Shown here: positions 39,688-47,230 of the stretch, piece after piece
Layout: every line of letters begins with the position of its first letter
How positions within the stretch are numbered: the first letter of the stretch is position 1
From: an uncultured Desulfobacterales bacterium
GTDB taxonomy: Bacteria > Desulfobacterota > Desulfobacteria > Desulfobacterales > JAHEIW01
Length of the DNA stretch: 64,000 bases
Reading direction: 5' to 3'
Assembly (NCBI GenBank): GCA_947259495.1
Contig: CAMYLV010000025.1
Span: 48,398 to 112,397 of the forward strand
Translations under genes and position numbers: made by a program
Notes under the pieces: model-generated
Databases searched by the model: none
What the model was told of the DNA's origin: nothing
The model's input: the letters and a program-made list of their open reading frames with translations, nothing else

Positions 39688-40038
39688 ATGTCGGATGAGC
39701 CTGTCAATTTAAACGGCGAAGAAGAAAACGACTCGGATGATGTTAACTGGCAAAATCGCATCTTATGCAGCGATGAAAGCTGCATTGGTGTGATCGGGCC
39801 CGACGGGCGCTGCAAAGAATGTGGCCGCCCCCATGAACAACCGCAGACTGAAGATGAAGAGAGCAACGCCGCCCAGAGCAACAGCCAGCCGGTCGATGAT
39901 GCAGCTGTTGCTGCACCACCGCCATCCGACAGCGATGATGATTGGGAAAATCGCACGCTATGCATTGATGAAAGCTGCATTGGTGTGATCGGGCCCGATG
40001 GGCGCTGTAAGGAATGTGGTAAACCTTATGCAGGCTAA
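39688..40038 (+). CDS. Small protein with duplicated zinc-ribbon module
   Basis: 116 residues, GGAGG overlapping the previous stop. Two nearly identical modules are present: NRILCSDESCIGVIGPDGRC with KECG, and NRTLCIDESCIGVIGPDGRC with KECG. Each has the cysteine set C-x4-C-x9-C-x2-C that could hold one zinc. They are linked by an acidic, alanine/serine-rich stretch. No signal peptide. Function unknown; probably a cytoplasmic protein-protein adaptor. Its place after the HAD phosphatase and before the diadenylate cyclase may be coincidental. Confidence 0.75.
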   Translation: MSDEPVNLNGEEENDSDDVNWQNRILCSDESCIGVIGPDGRCKECGRPHEQPQTEDEESNAAQSNSQPVDDAAVAAPPPSDSDDDWENRTLCIDESCIGVIGPDGRCKECGKPYAG

Positions 40039-40246
40039 ATTTCGGTTTGGACCTGCGATTGATATGCTGCTCTTCGTTCCGCTATTCCTTTTTTATACCG
40101 CTTTCCATATTTGTGTCGCTGGCAGCAAAATTGACGAATGCCGGTTATCCTGCTAATATTCTTTTATATCCTTACTAAAATGTGGTGGCCGCAAGAAAAG
40201 GCTTTTGCCTTGCCAAACTTGTTGCAAATCGATAACGGAGTCACCC

Positions 40247-41461
40247 TTGTATCTGATTGATCTCATTCCGACGCCCATGTGGCGAGATATCGTCGATATT
40301 CTCTTTCTGACAATCGTCGCTTACCAATTGTACGTGTGGTTCCGTGAAAGTCGCGCACTTCGTGTGATTATCGGCCTGGTGGCTTTGGGCGGCGTTTATT
40401 CGCTTGCCAAATTATGGGATCTTTATCTGACAACCTGGGTTTTTCAAATCTTATGGCAAGTACTTCTCATTTTGTTACTGATTCTGTTTCAAAGTGAAAT
40501 TCGCCAGGTGCTTGAAAGAGTCAGTCCGATGCGATATCTGCGATCCCGCCGGCGCGCCTTCAAGAAGACTTTTGGCAGACAACTGTCTCAGATGCTATTT
40601 GAGATGGCTGCCGATCGAACCGGGGCTTTAATGGTGCTTGTCAGAAATGACAACCCTTCCGAATTTATTCACGCCGGACAGACAATTATGGCCCTGCCTG
40701 ATCCGGCTTTGATCAAAAGCATTTTTAATCGCTATGCACCGGCGCACGACGGTGCCATTATCATAAACCAGGATCGTATTACCCGAATGGGCTGCATCTT
40801 GCCGCTATCTGAGAATGAGAATTTACCGGCACAATATGGCACGCGGCATCGTGCGGCGCTGGGCCTGTCTGAAGTTACAGATGCTGTATGTCTGGTGGTT
40901 TCCGAAGAACGCTCGGAGGTTGCTACCATTGTGGGTGGCAAAATCGTAATCTGGCAGGACCCGGATGCATTAACCGCCAACCTCAATGAAGTTATTGGCG
41001 GTCCGCAAATCAACATGCCCGCTATGAAGGATTTTTTCAAAGGGCTATTTATGGAAAACTGGCGAACCAAATTAGGTGCGCTGGCGCTTGTTACGATTGC
41101 ATGGTTTGCTCTGGCGAGCCAGCAAGAATCAGAGCTGACCCTCGCGGTACCCGTACAACATACCAATATTCCCGATCAGCTGAAAGTGGGTCAGGGATCG
41201 ACGCCCACGGTGGATTTAACCCTATCGGGTCGGCGGAATAAGATCCGGACGCTTAAAGATCAAGACGTACAGGTCAGTGTTGACCTGAGCAACATCGACG
41301 CCGGCAAGCACCTCATCAGACTTTCTGCCAAAAACATTTTCTTACCCTTCGATGTCAAAATTGACCGGGTGGCCCCGCAAAAAATATTGGTCAATTTGTG
41401 GGCCCAAACCAAAAGTCAAAATCCGGACCAGGCACTCCCGAACGCCCAGCACGCTTTTTAG
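40247..41461 (+). CDS. cdaA: Diadenylate cyclase CdaA fused to a YbbR domain
   Basis: 404 residues from TTG 40247, supported by GGAG 6 bases upstream. Three N-terminal membrane helices (residues about 10-85) precede the DAC domain, with DGA at residues 168-170 (AHDGAIII) and RHR at 200-202 (GTRHRAALGLSE), the residues that bind ATP for cyclic di-AMP synthesis. A fourth helix (KLGALALVTIAWFALAS, about 270-288) leads to a single YbbR domain at the C-terminus (VPVQHTNIPDQLKV..VDLTLSG). In Firmicutes CdaA and its regulator CdaR (YbbR repeats) are separate neighbours; here they form one chain. Confidence 0.88.
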   Translation: MYLIDLIPTPMWRDIVDILFLTIVAYQLYVWFRESRALRVIIGLVALGGVYSLAKLWDLYLTTWVFQILWQVLLILLLILFQSEIRQVLERVSPMRYLRSRRRAFKKTFGRQLSQMLFEMAADRTGALMVLVRNDNPSEFIHAGQTIMALPDPALIKSIFNRYAPAHDGAIIINQDRITRMGCILPLSENENLPAQYGTRHRAALGLSEVTDAVCLVVSEERSEVATIVGGKIVIWQDPDALTANLNEVIGGPQINMPAMKDFFKGLFMENWRTKLGALALVTIAWFALASQQESELTLAVPVQHTNIPDQLKVGQGSTPTVDLTLSGRRNKIRTLKDQDVQVSVDLSNIDAGKHLIRLSAKNIFLPFDVKIDRVAPQKILVNLWAQTKSQNPDQALPNAQHAF

Positions 41462-41466
41462 CCATC

Positions 41467-43155
41467 CTATTTGAGCGGCAGTGTTATTGTAAATACAGCT
41501 CCGCCGTCTTTGTCATTATCGGCGACGATGTAGCCTTTGTGGTCTTCGATGATTCCGTGGCAGATGGACAACCCCACCCCCATACCCATGGTTTTTTTCC
41601 GTGTGAAAAAAGGATCGAAAATCCGCTCCAGATCGACCTCGGCAATACCGGGTCCGCTGTCTTTGACTTTGATAACAAGCTCTTTATTTTGATTGAAGGT
41701 GTCGATAAAGATCTCACCGCTGTGAGTCGGATTTTCTTTTAACTTTTTCTGAAACTCAGGAGTCCCGGTTATGGATTCGACGGCATTGTTGATCAGATTC
41801 ATAAGGACCTGTCCCAACTGCTGCGGCGATGCCGTCAACTTGGCTTTTTGGGCGGCCATATTCAGATTGATTTTCACCCGGCTTTTCGTCAGATAACTGC
41901 GAACCAGCGTCGCGGTATTTTCGATAACCTGATTGATATCCACCGGTTGTTTTTTCTCTTTACCTGGTCGGTTGAGATCGATCAGGTTGCGGACGGTATC
42001 CCGGATGCTTTCGAACGCACTCTTAACCAGATCCAACTGGTCCAATAATTTCTTATCTTTTTTATGTTGGTTTTGAATAACATTGATCAGGGCAGTTATT
42101 CCCTGAAGCGGCGAATTGATTTCATGCGCAATGGAGGCCGCCAACTGGCCGGTGGCGGCCAGCCTTTCGGAGCGGATCAGCTGGTTCTGAAGCATTTTCG
42201 TCTGCGTAATGTCGCGGGCGACACACAGATAGCAAAATTCGCCCAAATAGGAAATATAGCGGCAATTGATTTCATTGGGTATGCGGCCGTCAGACTTGGA
42301 CTTAAGGCTCAGTTCAAATCGAATTTCCTTTTCACGACTGACCTGTTCCATCGTTTTTTTCACAAAAAAGATTTGATCGGTTTCAACCAGGTCGCTAATA
42401 TTTAAATTCAGAATTTCTTCTTTGGTATATCCCGTGCTTTCAAGAACACGTTCGTTGGTTTCAATAAACTGACCTTTGCGGTTGAGAATAAAGACACCTT
42501 CGGCCACATTATCAAACAGCTCTTTGTAACGCACAAGTTCTTCCGCTTGTTTAAATTCCGTAGTATTTGACGCAATAATCGTGGCTGCGACCACTTTCCC
42601 GCCGATCCGCAGCGGGCCAACGCGGTAAGTGTACCAGGTCGTATCGGTGTTTTCGCCCACAAGGACTTCAAAACTGTCGGTTTCACCGGTTTGAAACACG
42701 CTTGCAACGCTTTCCATTGCCATCTCCTGATACGCTTGCGGCAGAAAATCATAGAAGCATTTTCCCATCATTTGATCAGGTGAAAGTATACCGGTGGATT
42801 GGTTGATAAAGTGGATCGTACCCTCGCGATCAACGGTAGTGATGATGTCCGGGGCGGTTTCCACCAGCGATCGCCATAGTTCTTCAGATTCATCCAATTT
42901 TTTTTTGGCCAGTTTCAGCTTATTTATGATCGCTTGCGCGTGGGACCCGAAAATAATGAACAGACACAATACAATCACCCGGATATAAACATTGTAAAGA
43001 TCAGGGCCGAAAAGTTCAGCGATCAAATTAAACCGGTTGGAAAAAAACAGGTTCAAAATCGAGTCCAAAACCCAATAGATGGTCGCAATCAGGATTACGG
43101 TCAAGACCATGTTATCCGCTAAACTTTCATTATCAAACATGAGGTCGGTTTTCAT
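41467..43155 (-). CDS. PAS-PAS sensor histidine kinase, membrane-anchored
   Basis: 562 residues. Two hydrophobic helices lie within residues 15-75. Two PAS domains follow (about 90-205: SLVETAPDIITTVDREGTI; about 210-330: DNVAEGVFILNRKGQF). The phosphoacceptor is in SIAHEINSPLQGI near residue 355. The ATPase domain shows NLINNAVESI, VKDSGPGI and GVGLSICHGIIEDH. The substrate signal is unknown; no response regulator is adjacent, so its partner lies elsewhere. It is convergent with cdaA with only 5 bp between stop codons. Confidence 0.9.
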   Translation of the reverse strand: MKTDLMFDNESLADNMVLTVILIATIYWVLDSILNLFFSNRFNLIAELFGPDLYNVYIRVIVLCLFIIFGSHAQAIINKLKLAKKKLDESEELWRSLVETAPDIITTVDREGTIHFINQSTGILSPDQMMGKCFYDFLPQAYQEMAMESVASVFQTGETDSFEVLVGENTDTTWYTYRVGPLRIGGKVVAATIIASNTTEFKQAEELVRYKELFDNVAEGVFILNRKGQFIETNERVLESTGYTKEEILNLNISDLVETDQIFFVKKTMEQVSREKEIRFELSLKSKSDGRIPNEINCRYISYLGEFCYLCVARDITQTKMLQNQLIRSERLAATGQLAASIAHEINSPLQGITALINVIQNQHKKDKKLLDQLDLVKSAFESIRDTVRNLIDLNRPGKEKKQPVDINQVIENTATLVRSYLTKSRVKINLNMAAQKAKLTASPQQLGQVLMNLINNAVESITGTPEFQKKLKENPTHSGEIFIDTFNQNKELVIKVKDSGPGIAEVDLERIFDPFFTRKKTMGMGVGLSICHGIIEDHKGYIVADNDKDGGAVFTITLPLK

Positions 43156-43425
43156 TTTTCATCTCTCTTTTAATGGATCTTTGGCGCTCAGTGGCCGGGT
43201 GTAGGTCTATCCTGGTGATTGATCATCAGGGCTTGACCACCGAGAATATAACACAGTAACATGAACCTCTTAACTTAAAACGAAGCGGATGGCAATTCAT
43301 TGTAAAATAAAGACAAGGGCTGATTTGTTAAGAGACCATCGATTTGTTTGTATGCATGTCTGTCATTTCAGCGGGCGCTTGTATGTGGATTGTATTTGGC
43401 GTTCCAAAACCACCAGGTAATAAAA

Positions 43426-43701
43426 TTATTTCGGCCCGTTCATATAAAAGAACATGCGCTTGCGCCACATTTCATTATTGGTCACACAAACATCGCCTTG
43501 GTCTTCCCGGGTCGCAATGACAACACCAAAATTTTCCGGGGACAGATCGCCGCAGGCATCCCCCGACCACTCTGTAAAGTCCGGATTTACAGAAATGAAT
43601 TTTTCAAAGATATCAAGGGTTATCGTGATGCTACAGCCCATTTCCGGTATGACAATGGTATCGGTTTCTTTTTTTTCATCGTAAACGTAATAGGCAATCA
43701 T
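43426..43701 (-). CDS. Hypothetical small protein
   Basis: 91 residues, start supported by GGGAGGA. No signal peptide or helix. Segments MIAYYVYDEKKETDTIVIPEM and TREDQGDVCVTNNEMWRKRM are not ones I can place in a family. Codon use matches its neighbours. It stands alone upstream (in its direction) of the histidine kinase gene with a 270-bp gap. Confidence 0.6.
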   Translation of the reverse strand: MIAYYVYDEKKETDTIVIPEMGCSITITLDIFEKFISVNPDFTEWSGDACGDLSPENFGVVIATREDQGDVCVTNNEMWRKRMFFYMNGPK

Positions 43702-43794
43702 TATTCCTCCCGCGTTGCATTATAGCATCATATTGCAGAATGGAGCAGTGGATTTATGTGCGATGTGTGCTTCGTTTTGACCGCTTTGCGGCTT

Positions 43795-43834
43795 ATCGGC
43801 AGCTGCTTTTATTAATCGGCAGCTGCTTTTATTA
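43795..43834. repeat. Two tandem 20-bp units
   Basis: ATCGGCAGCTGCTTTTATTA occurs twice head to tail (43795-43814 and 43815-43834), in the 304-bp gap between the hypothetical gene ending the minus-strand block and the small plus-strand gene at 44006. The rest of the gap shows no feature. Confidence 0.75.
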
Positions 43835-44005
43835 AATAGATGATGGACCTTGAACTTTTCAAGAACTTTTTATAAAATATCTTTGCCGGATGCGACGCAC
43901 AACGCCGTTGCTGATGGCGCATTTGGGGAAAAAATCGAGATTTAAGTTGATTTTTAGGCGGAATTGGCATAAAAAGAGCGATGCTTTTAATGTTTGGAGG
44001 CCAAA

Positions 44006-44176
44006 ATGGGTTTTTCAATGGCAGCAAAAAAGACGACAGATAAAAAAGATTCCAGCAAAGAAAATCGTCGTTCAAATGTTGATCGGCGACGATTTTCATA
44101 TACCGAGCACATTCCCGAAAGGCGGTCAAATGAGGACCGACGCAAACGTGAGCAAGAAGAAAAAAATAGGGAGTGA
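44006..44176 (+). CDS. Small basic protein with RRSNxDRR motifs
   Basis: 56 residues from ATG 44006, which has GGAGG 5 bases upstream. The sequence is very rich in Arg, Lys, Asp and Glu and carries NRRSNVDRRRFSYTEHIPER and RRSNEDRRKR, a double arrangement of the RRSxxDRR motif known from small uncharacterised proteins of Desulfobacterota. It is probably cytoplasmic; an RNA- or ribosome-linked role is only a guess. A strong terminator follows directly. Confidence 0.7.
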   Translation: MGFSMAAKKTTDKKDSSKENRRSNVDRRRFSYTEHIPERRSNEDRRKREQEEKNRE

Positions 44177-44207
44177 CCGCAGCACCATTTTAATCATTCG
44201 TGATAGT

Positions 44208-44244
44208 CAAAAAGGGAATCAGCTTAAATCTGATTCCTTTTTTT
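44208..44244 (+). terminator. Intrinsic terminator
   Basis: AAAAAGGGAATCAG (44208-44221), 7-base loop, CTGATTCC and eight T. Near-perfect 10-bp stem, 31 bp after the small gene's stop. Confidence 0.9.
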
Positions 44245-44309
44245 TGTTTTTCTGATGAACCGTGTATGGCCTGTTGAATTGGATAACATCATTATTTGTG
44301 AGTCATTAA

Positions 44310-44918
44310 ATGAGGGTTTTAACGGTTTCCGATCGGGTTGAACCCGCCTTATATGATCAGTTTGATCCTCTGCAGTTTGGGCGTGTCGAACTCATTCTGG
44401 CGTGCGGTGATTTGCCGCCTGAATATCTCTCGTTTCTGTCTGATCGCCTGAACGCACCGCTTTATTTTGTGCGCGGCAACCATGACCTGCGTTATGATGT
44501 TCGACCGCCCGGGGGCTGTACGCATTTGGCCCATGATTTGGCTGAATTTAAAGGGAAAAATATCCTGGGGTTGGAAGGCTCGCGCTGGTATAACGGCGGG
44601 CCTCACCAGTATACCGAGCAGGAGATGTACTGGAAGATACAACGTTTGCGTCCACGGATCTGGTGGCGAAAAGGTGTCGATATCGTTATTACGCATGCGC
44701 CCCCGCGGCATATCCACGATGCGGAAGACAGATGCCACCGGGGCTTTAAGAGTTTCCGGTGGCTGATTGAAAAATATTCACCGACCTATTTCATTCATGG
44801 ACACATCCATGCCAATTTTGCCGATGCATCCCAGCGCATAACCCTTTACAACCGTACCCGTGTGATCAACACCTACGGGTATTATGTGTTCGATATGGCC
44901 GCAGACAGCAACGCCTAA
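44310..44918 (+). CDS. Metallophosphoesterase
   Basis: 202 residues. The calcineurin-like metal ligands are present: ILACGDLPP, YFVRGNHD near residue 52, VITHAPPRHIHD near residue 130, and FIHGHIHANF near residue 165. The first motif lacks the usual DxHG at the N-terminus (here TVSDRVEP), so a metal site may be altered. No signal peptide. Possible substrates are cyclic nucleotides or phosphoproteins; none is indicated. It is 38 bp upstream of the ParB-like gene on the same strand. Confidence 0.85.
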   Translation: MRVLTVSDRVEPALYDQFDPLQFGRVELILACGDLPPEYLSFLSDRLNAPLYFVRGNHDLRYDVRPPGGCTHLAHDLAEFKGKNILGLEGSRWYNGGPHQYTEQEMYWKIQRLRPRIWWRKGVDIVITHAPPRHIHDAEDRCHRGFKSFRWLIEKYSPTYFIHGHIHANFADASQRITLYNRTRVINTYGYYVFDMAADSNA

Positions 44919-44956
44919 GTGCTGAATCCGGCTGCCGAACATTTAGGAAAACCCAG

Positions 44957-45982
44957 ATGCTCAAATCTTTCAAAGAAGTTCAGAAAAATGAAGCGGCCTA
45001 TGAAACCCGCGATCGCGGCATTCGTTCAGTTGCCCTGGTAAAAATTGTCGGCAGCGTTGGCCGGTATCACGATTTTGACGAACGGTTCCGGATCCGCTCG
45101 CACGTGCCCGTTGAGCGGCTGGAAAAGATCAAAAACAGAATGCGATCAGGCAAAATGCTCCCACCGGTAAAGCTATACCAGGTCAAAAATGAATATTACG
45201 CCCTGGATGGCAATCATCGCATTGCGGCTGCCAATGAACTCGGCTATGACGAAATCCAGGCACAGGTAACCGAATTTATTCCCTCCAAAGGTTCTCTGGA
45301 GAATCTGCTTTATCGTGAAAAGGCCAAATTCGACGACATAACCCAATTACCCTATACCATCGAACTGACGGATTTTGGCCAGTACGGGCTATTGCTCGAA
45401 CAGATTTACCGCCTTCGGAAATATCTTGTCGGCAAAAGCGAAGGGCCGATAACTATTCCCAATGCAGCCAAAGACTGGTATACAACTGTTTACCGGCCAC
45501 TGGTCGCCATTATTAAAAAGGGCGGTTTGATCGAACACTTTCCGGGCAGAACACTGGCGGATCTGTATACGTTTATATCGGTACACCAATGGGAAAGAAA
45601 TGACGAGGCGCTCAGATACGGGATCGGTATCAGTCAGCTGGTACCCAAGACCATGGAGGCGTTTAGAACTAAAATGGCCAAATTAAAGGAAACCGAATAT
45701 CCTGAGATGCTGCGGGAGATTACCGCTTTTGTGCTGATCAATGTTGCAGCTAAAAAGGAGGTCCGGCTTGTGGATAAGCTGTTCAAACTTGATGAAGTCA
45801 AAGAAGTGCATTCAGTTCACGGCAATGTCGATGTCATCGCCAAAGTTGTGTTGAAACGCGATCTGGTTTCCTCGGATGCTGAAACCATCGGGGATTTTGT
45901 GCACAACAAGATCCGGCAGATATCGGGCGTTTTGAGCTCTCAGACGCTGATCCCGGGTTACTCCAAACAAAAAAACAACTAA
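44957..45982 (+). CDS. ParB/sulfiredoxin-like domain fused to a RAM (AsnC-type) domain
   Basis: 341 residues. Residues about 20-115 are ParB/Srx-like: RIRSHVPVERLEKIKNRM, PPVKLYQVKNEYYALDGNHR and IAAANELGYDEIQAQVTEF, where DGNHR is the nucleotide-binding box. A middle helical region of about 140 residues is unassigned. The last 75 residues (AFVLINVAAKKEVRLVDKLF, VHSVHGNVDVIAKV) match the RAM/AsnC_trans_reg ligand-binding fold of Lrp regulators, without any helix-turn-helix. The combination suggests an ATPase/CTPase- or kinase-like switch controlled by a small molecule; this is inference. Confidence 0.8.
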   Translation: MLKSFKEVQKNEAAYETRDRGIRSVALVKIVGSVGRYHDFDERFRIRSHVPVERLEKIKNRMRSGKMLPPVKLYQVKNEYYALDGNHRIAAANELGYDEIQAQVTEFIPSKGSLENLLYREKAKFDDITQLPYTIELTDFGQYGLLLEQIYRLRKYLVGKSEGPITIPNAAKDWYTTVYRPLVAIIKKGGLIEHFPGRTLADLYTFISVHQWERNDEALRYGIGISQLVPKTMEAFRTKMAKLKETEYPEMLREITAFVLINVAAKKEVRLVDKLFKLDEVKEVHSVHGNVDVIAKVVLKRDLVSSDAETIGDFVHNKIRQISGVLSSQTLIPGYSKQKNN

Positions 45983-46362
45983 TCTTCGACTGTGATCTTC
46001 CCCAACCGTCCTCTGATAAACCCCTGGATCTGATTGGAAACCTCCCTGTCCATGTATCGGTCAACCCCGTTGCCGGTGCTGACCGATACTTGCGTAAAAT
46101 TTTGATCGACCCGCGTCACCATCACCGTCACCGGCGTGCCATCAGGACGTCTTGCCAAAAATTCGGTTTTCAGCTCATCCGATACTTCTTTAAGAACCGG
46201 GATCTCCAGATTCCACAGAGCGTCCGAGCTGGCCTGAACGGCAGCGCGATAATCAGAATGATAGGTTTTAATTGAGCGGCCCTGCATTTCAGCACAGCCG
46301 GCTGCCATTAAAAGCGACAGGCAAATCATCCTGATGGCAAACTTAATTTGAAGGCAGTTCAT
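45979..46362 (-). CDS. Lipoprotein with DUF3568-like domain
   Basis: 127 residues. The N-terminus has a lipoprotein signal ending LLMAAGCAEM, so Cys at about residue 23 should be lipidated. The mature part (YRAAVQASSDALWNLEIPVLKE, TPVTVMVTRVDQNFTQVSV) resembles the DUF3568 family of small periplasmic lipoproteins. It overlaps the convergent ParB-like gene by 4 bp. Function unknown. Confidence 0.75.
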   Translation of the reverse strand: MNCLQIKFAIRMICLSLLMAAGCAEMQGRSIKTYHSDYRAAVQASSDALWNLEIPVLKEVSDELKTEFLARRPDGTPVTVMVTRVDQNFTQVSVSTGNGVDRYMDREVSNQIQGFIRGRLGKITVED

Positions 46363-46526
46363 AAGCTCTATTATTATCTTAGATTTTCCTGATTAGCGTG
46401 ATTGTTCTTCCCTCATAATATCTGATTTGCCTCCGATAGTCAAAATATCGGAAATCCGAAATGTAGAAAAAAATAGACGCCGGAGTGATTGGCGCCAGCA
46501 TCAAAGATGTTGCCGGGGTCAATCGA

Positions 46527-46630
46527 ATATACCGTTTATCATAATAATGTTCCGGAATAAGGAACTGCGGCATAAGGGGTTGTAGAAAAAAACGTTTGAA
46601 TACCGGAACGTTTTTTTGACAACCCCTATA
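46527..46630 (-). repeat. Full copy of the GGTTGTC hairpin repeat family (reverse)
   Basis: On the minus strand: TATAGGGGTTGTC, ACGTTCCGGTATTC, AAACGTTTTTTTCTACAACCCC, then TTATGCCGCAGTTCC..GGAACATTATTATG..CGGTATA. The hairpin arms and the tail match the copy at 37769 closely. Confidence 0.8.
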
Positions 46631-46726
46631 AATGGGCGCCGGCTTCAAGCTGTTCTTTTTTGTTTTGTACTTGCAGATTTAATCAATTTGGTACAAAATT
46701 AATCCGTCGTTCGGCCGGATCTGTAT

Positions 46727-46742
46727 TGGCCGATGGTTTGCA
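46727..46742 (+). promoter_or_regulatory. Possible sigma-54 promoter of the signalling cassette
   Basis: TGGCCGATGGTTTGCA keeps the GG-N10-GC spacing and the TTTGCA -12 box; the -24 box is imperfect (TGGCCG instead of TGGCAC). It ends 57 bp before the first gene of the cassette. Confidence 0.4.
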
Positions 46743-46798
46743 TTATAACAAAGACTATCATTTTCCGACCTCAAGTTTCTTAGGATTGGAATTAGACG

Positions 46799-47206
46799 AT
46801 GGGAAATCGCAAAATCCTGGTGGTGGATGACGAACGCGACATGCGCATTTTTGTCTCCACGGTGGTGGAGACATCCGGCTTTGAAGCCATTAAAGCCCAA
46901 GATGGGATGGAGGCGATCGAAAAAGCTGATTTAGATCCACCGGCGCTCGTTATTCTGGATGTTATGATGCCTAAAATTGACGACGGTATCCAGACCTATC
47001 GGCGCTTCAGAACCGACTCAAAACTATCACGCATACCGATTATTATTCTGTCTGCTATTGCCCGCAAAACCTTTTTGCACTCCATTAGACTATTAAGCCC
47101 CCACCGGGGATCTGTGCTACCTGAACCCGAAGCTTACATGGAAAAGCCGCCGGACGCCGGTGAACTCAGTCGGCTGATCAGCAAACTTTCAGCAGCCGAA
47201 TCATAA
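46799..47206 (+). CDS. Stand-alone response regulator receiver
   Basis: 135 residues, receiver domain only. Acidic pocket VVDDERD, phosphoacceptor Asp in VILDVMMPK near residue 55, Thr/Ser in IILSAIA, and Lys in YMEKPPD. Between the last two there is an insertion of about 12 residues ending EPEAYMEKPP, which is also present in the receiver at 54340 (DPDAYIEKPP). The two are paralogs. With no output domain it may relay phosphate between kinases of this region. Confidence 0.9.
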   Translation: MGNRKILVVDDERDMRIFVSTVVETSGFEAIKAQDGMEAIEKADLDPPALVILDVMMPKIDDGIQTYRRFRTDSKLSRIPIIILSAIARKTFLHSIRLLSPHRGSVLPEPEAYMEKPPDAGELSRLISKLSAAES

Positions 47207-47230
47207 TTTTATAAAAAGGCCAACATCTGA

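Larger units (their letters stand above)
46363..46798. other. Intergenic region with a repeat copy and candidate promoter
   Basis: 436 bp upstream of the signalling cassette. It contains a full GGTTGTC repeat on the minus strand (46527-46630) and a sigma-54-like element (46727-46742). Between 46380 and 46520 nothing is recognised. Confidence 0.45.

Noticed and set aside
46379-46648. 89-codon frame on the minus strand
   Set aside because: It is translation of the repeat copy; the same peptide string appears at 61747-61962, showing that the repeat and not a gene is conserved.
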